A stretch of DNA of 64,000 nt, from positions 62,001 to 126,000 of the forward strand of contig NC_019776.1 in assembly GCF_000317675.1 (NCBI RefSeq), given 5' to 3'. Both the position numbers and the translations under genes were made by a program. This DNA is from Cyanobacterium aponinum PCC 10605 (GTDB lineage: Bacteria; Cyanobacteriota; Cyanobacteriia; Cyanobacteriales; Cyanobacteriaceae). Positions 1 to 8,603 of this stretch are shown in pieces. Position 1 is the first letter of the stretch; each line of letters begins with the position of its first letter. A model generated the notes under the pieces. That model was given only the letters and a program-made list of their open reading frames with translations. It made no database searches and had not been told where the DNA came from.

Positions 1-459
1 AATAATACCAGTGCGATCGCTACTATTGTCATTAATTACCCAAAAATCGTACAAATGGCGAGGATAGTCCACATTTGCCAACATTTTCACTAACTTAGCC
101 ACCACTGCTTCTTCATTCTTTGCCGATACCATTAAAGAAACATAGGGTAATTTTTCCAACTCAGGGGTTTTTATCGTAGGAGAAGCCACAAACATTAACC
201 TTAAAGCCTGAATGGTGACAAAAATCCCTAAAATCGCTATGATCCAGACACTCCAAGAAACAAGATGGAGAGTTACCGTCACAATCCAGATAATACCCAA
301 AGCAAAAGCGGCTTTCTTTCGCCTTCCCGACAATCCCTGAAAAAAGTCACTTCTAAATTCCTCTTCTTCCATTTCTGGGTCAGAAAACTCATCTATAAAG
401 GAAGTGATGGGATCTAATTCTTGATTTTCGTAGTTATCTTGGTGATTATTTGGCATCAT
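1..459 (-). CDS. Family 2 glycosyltransferase, N-terminal part (cut by window edge)
   Basis: The reading frame runs off the left edge, leaving 153 codons. A start ATG lies at 459, with a second ATG at 456. An acidic cytoplasmic N-terminus (about 45 residues rich in D/E) is followed by a hydrophobic stretch of two probable membrane segments (about residues 50-85). The beginning of a GT-A fold comes next: VSLMVSAKNEEAVV and then DFWVINDNSSDRT, the usual nucleotide-sugar-binding start of GT2 enzymes. Membrane-anchored GT2 proteins of this layout make polysaccharides or glycolipids, but substrate and product cannot be told from this fragment. The catalytic DxD and QxxRW regions lie outside the window. 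Confidence 0.8.
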   Translation of the reverse strand, partial: MMPNNHQDNYENQELDPITSFIDEFSDPEMEEEEFRSDFFQGLSGRRKKAAFALGIIWIVTVTLHLVSWSVWIIAILGIFVTIQALRLMFVASPTIKTPELEKLPYVSLMVSAKNEEAVVAKLVKMLANVDYPRHLYDFWVINDNSSDRTGII

Positions 460-464
460 TGTTT

Positions 465-485
465 GAGTAATGAGTAATGAGTAAT
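465..485. repeat. Tandem heptamer GAGTAAT x3
   Basis: Three perfect head-to-tail copies of GAGTAAT, followed by a variant GAGTAGG. The array sits between the glycosyltransferase start and the DUF3318 gene. It is followed (about 522-547) by CCTGACACCCGAAACCTGAAACC, another 7-bp-period run. It belongs to the heptameric repeat families that recur throughout the window. Confidence 0.8.
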
Positions 486-562
486 GAGTAGGAAGTGGGA
501 AAATTAAATAAAATTAATTATTAACCTGACACCCGAAACCTGAAACCTCTATTCTTAATTCT

Positions 563-1258
563 TTAAATGTTTTTCATTCTGGCACTAGAGCGCGATCGCA
601 CGGAGGGGGTTTTCAGGGGTTGATTACCGCCTTCTGGAGTCTTCTGTTGTTTTGCTTTTGCCGCACTACGTCTTAAAGCCTGTAAACGCTCCTCATATTT
701 CTTGCGTTGACTACGGTTAGGAGTTTGCTCTATTAAAGTTTTAAAAGCACTTCCTAGACTTTGATAGGCATTTTTTAAGGTGTATCCGAAACGAGTGGCA
801 ATTTGAATCGCTTTTTCATCGGCTTCAATAGCTTCTTTTAGGTTTTTCTCCCCATTATTTTTCTGCCAGAGACGATAACCAGAAATACCACACAAAGCCA
901 AAGCTAAAAGCAACAATAAACCATCTTGTACCCATAACTCCCCTACAGCACCGCCTAAACCAATAGCTAACGCCGCCATTTCCCATCCTTCTTTGGGAAT
1001 CGTATCATTTTGAATTCGGGCTACTTCATGCCAGAATAAGAGATTACGTTGATCTATCGCTAAGTTTTCCCATTTTGCCAAATCAATTTGAATTTCTACC
1101 TCATCCTTCCCTAATTCTTCTGTGCGAACTAAAGGAGGATTGACTTCTGTAGAGGCTTCAATCATCACCCAACTTTGTAACTCAGGCGGTAGTAACGTTT
1201 TCAACCTTCTCAGTTCATTCATTTCAGCCCTTGCAGAGGAAGTTGTATAAGAAGTCAT
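563..1258 (-). CDS. DUF3318 domain protein, membrane-associated
   Basis: This 231-residue protein matches my knowledge of the cyanobacterial DUF3318 family. An N-terminal half (MNELRRLKTLLPPELQSWV...) contains a WHEVARIQ segment. A glycine/leucine-rich hydrophobic region (about residues 95-130) could form two membrane passes. It is followed by a basic, probably helical C-terminus ending in a polar tail. No catalytic motif is visible and the function is unknown. The ATG at 1258 precedes a short A/T-rich leader shared with the divergent gene at 1400. Confidence 0.7.
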   Translation of the reverse strand: MTSYTTSSARAEMNELRRLKTLLPPELQSWVMIEASTEVNPPLVRTEELGKDEVEIQIDLAKWENLAIDQRNLLFWHEVARIQNDTIPKEGWEMAALAIGLGGAVGELWVQDGLLLLLALALCGISGYRLWQKNNGEKNLKEAIEADEKAIQIATRFGYTLKNAYQSLGSAFKTLIEQTPNRSQRKKYEERLQALRRSAAKAKQQKTPEGGNQPLKTPSVRSRSSARMKNI

Positions 1259-1399
1259 ATAAATATTTACTCTCTAAAATATATAATTTTCGATAAACTA
1301 TGATTTTACTGACTCAGGGTCAATTTTTAATTATTTCCTGAGATAAAATCAATTTTTATTCTATGCTAGTCCTAATAAAGTTTAATTGCCAATTTTAAC

Positions 1400-1804
1400 A
1401 TGGAACGTGGTTTACTCTGGTTGCCGTTACTCGTGCTATTCTTTTGGTTAGCGTGGAGTGGTAAAAAAGAATATGATAAAGTTCAGGCTTATCAAGCATG
1501 GGCAGAACAATTTGATAAGTCCAAATATGACATTTATTCAGTGTTGGGGAAAAAAGGTGATTTAATCACTATTGGTATTCCCACTAACCAAGGAATAAAA
1601 GAGCAAAAAACTTTTTCTCTACAGAATTTATCCCAATTGAATCTATTAGTTAAAAATCAAGTCGTTGATGTAGATAATCTACCGGAAAAAGGAGAAGCAA
1701 CTCTCCAGTTTAGTTTAAAGGAAAATCAAACTATTGATGTACCTTTTACCGATATTAATATTGCCAGTCAGTGGTTAAAGTATTTAAAAAAATTAATAAT
1801 TTAA
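1400..1804 (+). CDS. Hypothetical membrane-anchored protein
   Basis: A 134-residue protein that I do not recognise by family. A single N-terminal hydrophobic helix (residues 4-20, GLLWLPLLVLFFWLAWSG) acts as an anchor, with the remaining ~110 residues probably forming a small soluble, beta-rich domain (ITIGIPTN, ATLQFSLKEN, IDVPFTDI). It is divergent from the DUF3318 gene, and the 141-bp spacer probably holds both promoters. Codon use resembles the core genes, so I treat it as a genuine host gene. Confidence 0.6.
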   Translation: MERGLLWLPLLVLFFWLAWSGKKEYDKVQAYQAWAEQFDKSKYDIYSVLGKKGDLITIGIPTNQGIKEQKTFSLQNLSQLNLLVKNQVVDVDNLPEKGEATLQFSLKENQTIDVPFTDINIASQWLKYLKKLII

Positions 1805-1830
1805 CCTGAGAATATCAGTTCTTGCTTAGA

Positions 1831-1863
1831 AAAGGTATCAGGTTGCAGGTGTCAGATGTCAGG
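1831..1863. repeat. 7-bp-period GGTGTCA/GGTTGCA repeat array
   Basis: A degenerate run of heptamers of the type ggtatca-ggttgca-ggtgtca-gatgtca lies directly behind the 1400-1804 gene. It is the same family as arrays near 12557, 16843, 19019, 50127, 52061, 54054 and 58962, in either orientation. It contains no coding potential. Confidence 0.65.
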
Positions 1864-1995
1864 GGAAATAAAAACTATGATATTTTTCAAGGGAATGGGG
1901 AGAGATTTATGCTTTAAGGTTATCGTCTCTATTTTAGAGAAATATCCAATGTGTGTTACAATCTTGATTATCTTGAAAACTAAAGAAATTTTAAC

Positions 1996-2307
1996 ATGAG
2001 TACAATCATAGAAAACGATTTAAAAGAACTTAAGGATTTAATTAATCTTAAGTTTCAGCAAATGGATTCAAGATTCGATCATATGGAAGCCAAAATTGAT
2101 AAATTAGAAGCTAATTATATCAGTCTTGATAAAACTGTTACTAAGATTGAAGCTAAAATTGATACGATGAAGCCCGTTTTCGATAAAATACCTGAATTAT
2201 CAGAAAAGATAGGAGAATACAAAAATTGGAAACAAATATCAATTATTCTCTTAACAGGGTTTTTGACTTCTGTTTTTTGGGCATTTAGAAATACGCCTAA
2301 TTTTTAA
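1996..2307 (+). CDS. Small coiled-coil protein with C-terminal membrane anchor
   Basis: A 103-residue protein. Residues 1-75 show heptad-type repeats (FDHMEAKIDKLEANY, VTKIEAKIDTM) typical of a coiled coil, and a hydrophobic helix (about 82-97, ISIILLTGFLTSVFWAF) near the C-terminus is probably a membrane anchor. Such small coiled-coil/TM proteins are common in cyanobacterial genomes and have no assigned function. It stands alone, with a 190-bp A/T-rich spacer upstream and 245 bp downstream. The regular heptads and clear ATG support a real gene, but no role can be given. Confidence 0.55.
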   Translation: MSTIIENDLKELKDLINLKFQQMDSRFDHMEAKIDKLEANYISLDKTVTKIEAKIDTMKPVFDKIPELSEKIGEYKNWKQISIILLTGFLTSVFWAFRNTPNF

Positions 2308-2552
2308 GTTTTTCAATGGTTTAACAAAAAGACTACTGATTGATTTCTGTGGTGTTTTTTGGTTTTAGATAGAGAGATTTTTAGAGATTTTTGTATTTTA
2401 TAATAGGCGAAGACGTATTTAGTTTAAATTTTTTATTGATTTGATTCTTGAAAATGACTGACAGTCTTAACTCTTCCCTTTTCCCTACCATCACCAGTAA
2501 ACTTAAATGTAAATTAGCCTAATTGAAATGCAAATTAGCTTAATTGATAATC

Positions 2553-4052
2553 ATGGACAGAAATAAGAAAATCATCGTTATAGGTGCAGGATGGGCAGGT
2601 TTAGGGGCAACTTATCACCTTGTTAAACAAGGTTTTGATGTTACTTTACTAGAAGCCTCCTCCCATGCAGGAGGATTAGTAGCTGGTTGGAAAACCGCAC
2701 AGGGTAAGAGTGTAGAAGCTGGAATACACGGCTTTTGGTATCCCTACCGTAATATTTTCCATCTGGTGAAAGAACTAAATTTAGAGCCTTTTACCGCCTT
2801 TACTCAATCTAATCAATATTCTCCCTACGGCTTAGAAACCACTTCCCCTATTTTTCAAAATCAACCCTATTTGCCCTCCCCTTTAGGTACTTTTGTCTAT
2901 CCCCAATTCCATCGTTTACCATTGTGCGATCGCATCTCTGCGTTACCTTTGATGTATGCAGTAATAGATTTTGATAATTCAGAAGAAGCATGGAGAAGAT
3001 ACGATAAAATCACCGCAAGGGAGTTATTTAGACAATACGGAGTCTCATCCCGTTTATATCATGAATCCTTTGAACCAATGTTGTTGGTAGGTTTGTTTGC
3101 ACCCGGAGAGCAGTGTAGCGCGGCGGCGGCGTTGGGGATGTTGTATTATTTTATCTTGGCACATCAGCCCGATTTTGATGTGGTTTGGTGTCGTGGCACA
3201 GTGGGAGAGAAAATTTTTCAACCTTGGATAGAGGAAATTGAGAAATTAGGAGGAAAAGTCGTCACGAATCAGAGAGTAACCGATATTCTAGTTGACGAGC
3301 GGGGGTTAGCCACTGGGGTAGTTTGTTCTGATAACGTCTATGAAGCTGATAGTATTATTTCTGGGGTAAGTGTTTCGGGTATCAAAAAAATCGTTAGCAG
3401 TAGTAAGTCTCTTAACCGTTATCAGCAGTTTAGAAACCTTAATAACTTAGGTGGCATCGATGTTTTAGCCGTCAGACTGTGGTTTGATAAAAAAGTGAAT
3501 ATTCCTCAACCTTCTAACGCTTGTTTTGGGTTCGATCGCACTACGGGTTGGACATTCTTCGATCTTAATGCTCTTCATGATCAATATCAAGGGGAAAAAG
3601 GAAGCGTTGTAGAAGTAGATTTTTACCACGCCAATCAGTTTTTATCTATGACAGATGATGCCATTGTTGAAAGAGTACATCAATATTTAAAAACTTGTTT
3701 ACCAGAATTTGCGATGGCAGAAATTATCGATAGTAGCGTCATTAGGATACCTCAAGGAGTGACTCATTTTGCTCCCGGTAGCTATCAACACCTTTTAAAA
3801 GTGCAAACAGCTATTCCTAATTTATTTATGAGTGGTGATTGGATTATAACTAATCATGGTTCTTGGTCACAGGAAAAAGCCTATGTAACAGGTTTAGAAG
3901 CGGCAAATAAAGTAATAGAATATTTCCATCAGGGTAAACAAGCTGATATTATCCCTGTTCAAAAAGACGAACCTCATATAGAAATAGCTCGTATAATAAA
4001 TAAAAATCTACGTCAAGTAACGGAAGGCTTTTTTCCTAATTTTTCTCTTTAG
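2553..4052 (+). CDS. FAD-dependent amine oxidase / carotene-desaturase-like oxidoreductase
   Basis: A 499-residue flavoprotein. The N-terminus has the dinucleotide-binding motif GAGWAGLG (residues 11-18), an acidic residue ending the second strand (LLEAS) and the GG doublet of NAD(P)/FAD amine oxidases. The C-terminal FAD motif appears as LFMSGDWI...GSWSQEKAYVTGLEAANKV, as in zeta-carotene and phytoene desaturases. The family covers carotenoid desaturases and related isoprenoid oxidoreductases, and the substrate cannot be decided here. I chose the ATG at 2553; an in-frame TTG at 2544 would add three residues. The gene stands alone. Confidence is high for the fold and low for the reaction. Confidence 0.8.
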   Translation: MDRNKKIIVIGAGWAGLGATYHLVKQGFDVTLLEASSHAGGLVAGWKTAQGKSVEAGIHGFWYPYRNIFHLVKELNLEPFTAFTQSNQYSPYGLETTSPIFQNQPYLPSPLGTFVYPQFHRLPLCDRISALPLMYAVIDFDNSEEAWRRYDKITARELFRQYGVSSRLYHESFEPMLLVGLFAPGEQCSAAAALGMLYYFILAHQPDFDVVWCRGTVGEKIFQPWIEEIEKLGGKVVTNQRVTDILVDERGLATGVVCSDNVYEADSIISGVSVSGIKKIVSSSKSLNRYQQFRNLNNLGGIDVLAVRLWFDKKVNIPQPSNACFGFDRTTGWTFFDLNALHDQYQGEKGSVVEVDFYHANQFLSMTDDAIVERVHQYLKTCLPEFAMAEIIDSSVIRIPQGVTHFAPGSYQHLLKVQTAIPNLFMSGDWIITNHGSWSQEKAYVTGLEAANKVIEYFHQGKQADIIPVQKDEPHIEIARIINKNLRQVTEGFFPNFSL

Positions 4053-4164
4053 AAACCTTTGCCGCAAATTTATTAAGATGAATTGCTTAGATTACAATTT
4101 AAAAATATAGCTTATAATCACTTTTTTATTTATATTTATCATTATAAACTCTCTAAATATAGCA

Positions 4165-4479
4165 ATGTTTAGTAAAAACAACCCTGATAAAAACCCAATG
4201 GCAACCTCTGAAATAGAGAACCTAACTAATGAGAATAATGAGGATTTATTTGATACGGAATTAGAAGAAATCGACTCTCCACCATTGGTTAAATTAGTGG
4301 AAAAAATTAGTGGTATTTTATCACCCTATTTTATTGTAATAGTTGGTTTATATTTATATGATAATAACTTTTTATTTGGTTCTATTTTAATCTTGATAGG
4401 TGTTTTATCTTTGCTGAAAATTTCCTATGAAGACGTTTTGGCATGGATCGAAAAAATTAAGGGGATGTTTAAAAGTTAG
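4165..4479 (+). CDS. Small hypothetical membrane protein
   Basis: A 104-residue protein with an acidic, Asn/Glu-rich N-terminal ~45 residues. Two adjacent hydrophobic helices follow (about 52-66 and 70-86: ISPYF region and FGSILILIGVLSLL), then a short basic amphipathic tail. I do not recognise a family. The gene converges with the DUF1232 gene at 4571 and is separated from it by a probable bidirectional hairpin terminator. Confidence 0.55.
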   Translation: MFSKNNPDKNPMATSEIENLTNENNEDLFDTELEEIDSPPLVKLVEKISGILSPYFIVIVGLYLYDNNFLFGSILILIGVLSLLKISYEDVLAWIEKIKGMFKS

Positions 4480-4528
4480 TTTTCTGAGTAATCAAAATTA
4501 TTTTTATTCCCCTGTTTAATTATGTTAT

Positions 4529-4555
4529 GTTGGGCTTTGATTTATTCAACCCAAC
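4529..4555. terminator. Hairpin between convergent genes
   Basis: Inverted repeat GTTGGG ... CCCAAC (6 bp perfect, 15-nt loop), followed on the plus strand by ctatttttattt. It lies between two convergent genes (stops at 4479 and 4571), so it may serve both. This is inferred from sequence only. Confidence 0.5.
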
Positions 4556-4570
4556 CTATTTTTATTTACT

Positions 4571-4846
4571 TTATTCCACTGAAACTGCATCCACATCGAC
4601 AGTTTTTTCTGTTGGTTTTTCTTCTTCTTTTTTCTGACTATTAAACACCATTTGGGTAACTTCGATCGCCATTATTGATAGTAGTAAAAAATCATCAATT
4701 TGTCCTGCCAAGGGGAATATATCGGGGGAAATATCAATAGGACTTAAAACATAAATTAATGTGCCAAGAATAATCCAATTACGATATTTAGGGTTACGAA
4801 TAGCATTGCTATAAAGACTATAAATTGCTTGAGGGGTAATTTTCAT
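4571..4846 (-). CDS. YkvA/DUF1232 family membrane protein
   Basis: A 91-residue protein carrying the DUF1232 signature: YVLSPIDISPDIFPLAGQIDD (residues ~33-53), in which the P-x-D-x-x-P-D pattern and the trailing DD are conserved. It is followed by a hydrophobic helix (FLLLSIMAIEV) and a polar acidic tail. DUF1232/YkvA proteins are small inner-membrane proteins of unknown function. The family recognition is strong and the biological role is unknown. Confidence 0.8.
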   Translation of the reverse strand: MKITPQAIYSLYSNAIRNPKYRNWIILGTLIYVLSPIDISPDIFPLAGQIDDFLLLSIMAIEVTQMVFNSQKKEEEKPTEKTVDVDAVSVE

Positions 4847-5029
4847 AATATTTTAAAAGCCAGAAAAATTTTATTTCCATACTTCTATCATATATTAATC
4901 TCAAATCAGTTGGACAAAATGCGATCGCTCTTAAATGTAATAATCAAAGTATTTATAAAAATTACAAGGAACAAACTGAGAATTTTTGGAATCTTATTAT
5001 CAATTGTCAGACAAGAATAAAGAAACATA

Positions 5030-6370
5030 ATGAATATTGCCCTACCTTATTTTAAGAATTTATGGACACATCATCGTAATGTTGTTCCGATTTCCGAACC
5101 TCAAATTAAGATTAATCAATATTTTGCTGTTAAAAAAGAACAAATATTTCCTAAAAAATTAAAAATAGTTCTTTATTCTCATGACACGATGGGTTTAGGG
5201 CATAAAAGAAGAAATCAGCTAATCGCTCAAACTTTAGAAGAATCCGGTATTTCTGGCAATATTTTAATAATTAGTGGTATAGGAGAGGGTAATCAGTTTT
5301 TTTCTTCTTCTGCTATTGATTACTTAACTCTTCCTGCCTTATATAAGTCTAGTGATGGGGAATATCGGGCTAGGCATTTTGATATGTCTTTGAAACAAAT
5401 TATTAAGATGCGATCGCAAATTATTTTAACAGCAATGAAGAATTTTCAACCAGATGTTTTTATTGTTGACAATGTGCCTAGGGGTGCAATCAATGAGTTG
5501 AATCCTATCCTTAAATATCTAAGAAAAAAGACAAAAACTAAATGTATTCTGGGTTTAAGAGATATTTTAGATGATCCTGATGTTATTAAAAATAGTTGGC
5601 AAAAAAATAATTATGAAGATGCCATTCGCAAATATTATGATCAAGTATGGATTTATGGGGATGAGCAAATTTATGACTCGATACAAGAATATACTTTTAG
5701 TCCTGATATAGCCAGTAAGTTGCACTATACAGGTTATTTAGATCAAACTGCTCGTATTCAATGGTATCAAAAACATCATCATAAAACAGATTTACATTTT
5801 CCGTCAAACTCTCTCGCTTTATGTATGGTGGGAGGAGGGCAAGACGGTGGAAATTTAGCTTTAGCTTTTGCTCAAAGTAAGTTACCAAAAAATACTTATG
5901 GTATTATTGTCACAGGTCCCATGATGCCTCCTTCTGTGCGGCAACAAATTCAGGAATATTGTGAAATGCCATCGCAAAATGGTGCAGTGCGATCGAATCT
6001 ACAGGTATTAGAATATGTTAATGAACCCACCTTATTACTAAAAAAAGCCGATTGGGTAGTGTCAATGGGAGGATATAATAGCACCTGCGAAATACTTTCT
6101 TTTCAAAAACGGGCTTTAATAGTGCCACGAATTACCCCCCGCAAGGAACAATTAATTAGGACAGAAATACTAAACAAACTAGGTTTTGTCGATATGTTGC
6201 ACCCCCAACAATTGAGTGCCGATGCCTTAAGTCAGTGGTTTAGACAAGAAAAAAAACACCATCCACAAACAGTAAATATAGATTTAGATGGGTTAAAAAA
6301 AATTCCGCAATTAATCACAGAAATTGTTAAAAAGAAGAAAAATTCTGCCAAAATTCTCTTAAAAACTTGA
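5030..6370 (+). CDS. MurG-fold (GT28/GT1-type) glycosyltransferase
   Basis: A 446-residue GT-B enzyme. The N-terminal domain begins LKIVLYSHDTMGLGHKRR (about residue 44), the usual glycine-rich loop of UDP-sugar transferases of the MurG/EryCIII class. The C-terminal domain shows VGGGQDGGN (about 267) and SMGGYNSTCEIL (about 344), the nucleotide-sugar-binding region of the GT28 C-terminus, followed by PRITPRKEQ. Donor and acceptor are unknown. It sits alone, 183 bp from the divergent DUF1232 gene. I recall similar long proteins in many cyanobacteria annotated only as glycosyltransferases. Confidence 0.72.
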   Translation: MNIALPYFKNLWTHHRNVVPISEPQIKINQYFAVKKEQIFPKKLKIVLYSHDTMGLGHKRRNQLIAQTLEESGISGNILIISGIGEGNQFFSSSAIDYLTLPALYKSSDGEYRARHFDMSLKQIIKMRSQIILTAMKNFQPDVFIVDNVPRGAINELNPILKYLRKKTKTKCILGLRDILDDPDVIKNSWQKNNYEDAIRKYYDQVWIYGDEQIYDSIQEYTFSPDIASKLHYTGYLDQTARIQWYQKHHHKTDLHFPSNSLALCMVGGGQDGGNLALAFAQSKLPKNTYGIIVTGPMMPPSVRQQIQEYCEMPSQNGAVRSNLQVLEYVNEPTLLLKKADWVVSMGGYNSTCEILSFQKRALIVPRITPRKEQLIRTEILNKLGFVDMLHPQQLSADALSQWFRQEKKHHPQTVNIDLDGLKKIPQLITEIVKKKKNSAKILLKT

Positions 6371-6781
6371 ATAAATTCCCAATTTCTCATTGCTAATTAG
6401 GATTTGCTGAATGATTCAAAATCTTTACCTCAAGAGTTTTTTACCGTGAAACAGACATCTTGCCTATAAAAATTATAAGGTTCTTCAGAGTGTGGTTATG
6501 ATAAATTAATAGAAAATAACTTCCATAACCTTTATTGAATAGTATTTATAGTAAAACTAAAACTAAAAGTTTATAAATTATTATTTAATAATCCCCCATT
6601 GCCTATTGCCTCTTGCCTGTTGCCTACCCTAACTAATAACTTACATACTCAAAGTGATAGAGCCAATTATAATTATTATTATCAGATTTATTAACAAATG
6701 TAGCAAAATAGCCATTTTTAAAGAATAAAAAGGCTACAATAAAGGCAAAATCAACCTAAAATAATCGAAAAGGGGGGAATC
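6371..6781. other. Intergenic spacer with TTGCCT-type repeat, no gene seen
   Basis: A 411-bp A/T-rich spacer. It contains a heptamer run, ttgccta-ttgcctc-ttgcctg-ttgccta (6599-6626), and the sequence aaaggcaaaatcaacc shortly before the next gene. I found no ORF, tRNA or convincing terminator in it. A purine-rich stretch (aaaaggggggaatc) just before the start at 6782 can act as ribosome binding site. Confidence 0.6.
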
Positions 6782-6979
6782 ATGCTAGTAATTCTCCAAA
6801 AAGAACAGATTTTAAGCACGGATAGTGTGTGTCAAAATTGCTTATGGGCTAATCAACAAGGAAGCCCTCGTTGGCAAGGGGGAAAACTCAGTTGTGGTCA
6901 TTGTTTAGGTACATCAGAACCAAGACAACCTCAATTATATGAATGTCAGATGGGGTTTCGTCTTGTTAATATCGTATAA
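6782..6979 (+). CDS. Small two-CxxC protein, probable zinc ribbon
   Basis: A 65-residue protein with Cys17-x2-Cys20 and Cys38-x2-Cys41 (CQNC and CGHC) and a fifth cysteine at 55. This spacing fits a small zinc-ribbon or a redox-active protein. The start ATG is preceded by an AGGGGGGA purine tract four bases upstream, an unusually strong ribosome binding site for this genome. I do not recognise the family. It lies 39 bp upstream of the Tic20-like gene on the same strand and may be cotranscribed with it. Confidence 0.6.
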   Translation: MLVILQKEQILSTDSVCQNCLWANQQGSPRWQGGKLSCGHCLGTSEPRQPQLYECQMGFRLVNIV

Positions 6980-7018
6980 ATAAACATTGGTTAAAATCAA
7001 ACACCTAATCTTAAATTT

Positions 7019-7498
7019 ATGAATTGGCGAACCTCATCTACTGACTGGAAAGATAGACTTTTTGCATCTCTTGTTTATCTTTTCCCTCTTTACTACGCCC
7101 TAGAGTTTGGCAGTTTTTTATTTGGACAATTCCCTTTTTTACAATTAATTATCATACCTCTTTATCCTCTAATTTTGATCAATCAAATACCCTTTGGCGG
7201 TTTTATTCTATTTATTGTTTTATTTGCCGCCGTGGTGCGAAATGCCCGTATCAGTCATTTTATTCGCTTTAATACCATGCAGGCAATTTTAATCGATATT
7301 CTACTGATTCTCGTCGGTTTGGTTTTCAATGTCATTTTTAGAGGTTTAGGCACATCCTTGCTCACAGAAACTATCTCTAATGCACTATTTTTAGGTACTC
7401 TGGTAGCCTGTGGCTATGGTATTTTCCAGTCTGCTTCAGGTAAATATGCAGAAATGCCTACTATATCTGAAGCCGCCTATTCTCAAGTACCTTGGTAA
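7019..7498 (+). CDS. Tic20 family protein
   Basis: A 159-residue, strongly hydrophobic protein with about four membrane helices. The family features are visible: DRLFASLVYLFPLYYALEFG at the start and VRNARISHFIRFNTMQAIL in the middle (a basic/aromatic loop before the third helix), followed by LGTLVACGYGIF. Tic20 is the chloroplast inner-envelope protein-translocation component; cyanobacterial homologues are membrane proteins of unsettled function. Its stop converges on the FAH gene with a small hairpin between them. Confidence 0.82.
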   Translation: MNWRTSSTDWKDRLFASLVYLFPLYYALEFGSFLFGQFPFLQLIIIPLYPLILINQIPFGGFILFIVLFAAVVRNARISHFIRFNTMQAILIDILLILVGLVFNVIFRGLGTSLLTETISNALFLGTLVACGYGIFQSASGKYAEMPTISEAAYSQVPW

Positions 7499-7555
7499 TG
7501 AGCTTAAGGTTGGGAGTTGCATTCAACAAATATTAAAGAAAAAATTTCTAAAATA

Positions 7556-7569
7556 AGGGCTTTAGCCCT
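7556..7569. terminator. Short GC-rich hairpin between convergent genes
   Basis: AGGGCTTTAGCCCT is a perfect palindrome-like hairpin (stem AGGGCT/AGCCCT with a tiny loop) in the spacer between the convergent Tic20-like and FAH genes. No strong T-tract follows, so a bidirectional terminator is only one reading. The same short element may also be a dispersed repeat. Confidence 0.35.
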
Positions 7570-7620
7570 CACTATAAATCTATATTAATAGATTAGTAAT
7601 TATTTACTTTATTTCTTTAT

Positions 7621-8406
7621 TCACTCCGTTGGACTAGCTTCAATAAAGTTGGTTAACTTGCCAATACTTTCAATTTCTACTGTTACTGAATCTCCCACTT
7701 GTAGAGGGGCAATGCCTTCTGGAGTACCTGTTAAAATCACGTCTCCGGGCAATAGAGTCATAATTTGAGAAATATAAGCAACTAATTCTTCAGGTGAAAA
7801 AACCATATCAGATAATAAAGCGGATTGCTTCGGCTCGTTTTCATCTTCATTGATATATGTTTGTATTCTTGCTCCTGAAGTCAATTCTCGCACAATCCAA
7901 GGACCTAGAGGGCAAAATGTGTCAAATCCTTTCGCTCTACTCCACTGTCCATCTTTTTTCTGTAAATCTCTAGCCGTTACATCATTGGCAATGGTATAAC
8001 CCCAAATTTTATCTTTTGCATCTTCAATACTACAATTTTTGGTGCGATCGCCTATAATTAAAGCCAACTCTCCCTCAAAATCAACTCTTTGAGACTGTTT
8101 AGGATAAATAACCGCCTGTTCATGAGCAATAATAGCAGAAGGGGGCTTAAGAAAAATCAGAGGTTCTTTTGGTATATCTGAACCCATTTCTGCCGCATGA
8201 GCAGAATAGTTTTTGCCCACAGCCACAATTTTAGAGGGAGCACAGGGGGGCAGTAACCGATAATCGGATTCTTGTAAGATTAAATCTGTTACTTTTCCAT
8301 TTAACCATGGTGGAGCATCTAAAACTTCTACAGTACGATTCAGTTGTAATCGACCATAATAGGTTTGTCCAGTAATGGTTTTTACCCTGACATAACGTTG
8401 TGCCAT
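7621..8406 (-). CDS. Fumarylacetoacetate hydrolase family protein
   Basis: A 261-residue FAH-superfamily enzyme. Characteristic blocks are KIVAVGKNYSAHAAEMG (about residue 60), FLKPPSAI, VDFEGELALIIG with the metal-binding glutamates, GYTIANDVTARDLQ, KGFDTFCPLGPWIV and GDVILTGTPEG near the C-terminus. Family members hydrolyse or decarboxylate/isomerise acylpyruvates such as oxaloacetate, fumarylpyruvate and homoprotocatechuate intermediates, using a divalent metal. The cyanobacterial substrate is not known, and no neighbouring aromatic-degradation gene supports one. It is divergent from rpsF. Confidence 0.88.
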   Translation of the reverse strand: MAQRYVRVKTITGQTYYGRLQLNRTVEVLDAPPWLNGKVTDLILQESDYRLLPPCAPSKIVAVGKNYSAHAAEMGSDIPKEPLIFLKPPSAIIAHEQAVIYPKQSQRVDFEGELALIIGDRTKNCSIEDAKDKIWGYTIANDVTARDLQKKDGQWSRAKGFDTFCPLGPWIVRELTSGARIQTYINEDENEPKQSALLSDMVFSPEELVAYISQIMTLLPGDVILTGTPEGIAPLQVGDSVTVEIESIGKLTNFIEASPTE

Positions 8407-8448
8407 AATCGAAAAATAAAATGAATTAAAATTATATAATGAGAATGA

Positions 8449-8477
8449 TTGTGCAATAAATTCTTTTCTGCTATAAA
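8449..8477 (+). promoter_or_regulatory. Sigma70-type promoter of rpsF
   Basis: TTGTGC (8449-8454), a 17-bp spacer and TATAAA (8472-8477) make a good vegetative promoter, predicting transcription from about 8484 and a leader of about 120 nt before the rpsF start. Predicted by eye from consensus match and spacing. Confidence 0.5.
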
Positions 8478-8550
8478 TATATAAGCACTATTGTCCGAAA
8501 GTATCAATAAAAATATTTTTCAGATAGTAAATAGGACAACAAAAAACCTT

Positions 8551-8572
8551 GCTTCTGGTAATAAAAAGAAGC
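8551..8572 (+). promoter_or_regulatory. rpsF: Hairpin in rpsF leader
   Basis: GCTTCT (8551-8556) pairs with AGAAGC (8567-8572) around a 10-nt A/T loop, 31 bp before the rpsF start and just ahead of the AAAAGGAG ribosome binding site (GGAG at 8588-8591). Ribosomal protein operons are often autoregulated through leader structures. I did not find the bulged S6:S18-binding motif known elsewhere, so the role is open. Confidence 0.3.
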
Positions 8573-8603
8573 CTTTACAGTCCAAAAGGAGAAACTTACA
8601 AAA

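Noticed and set aside
4829-5020. 63-codon plus-strand frame between the DUF1232 and MurG-fold genes
   Set aside because: It starts inside the opposite-strand gene, has no recognisable domain and lies in an A/T-rich leader where chance frames are common.
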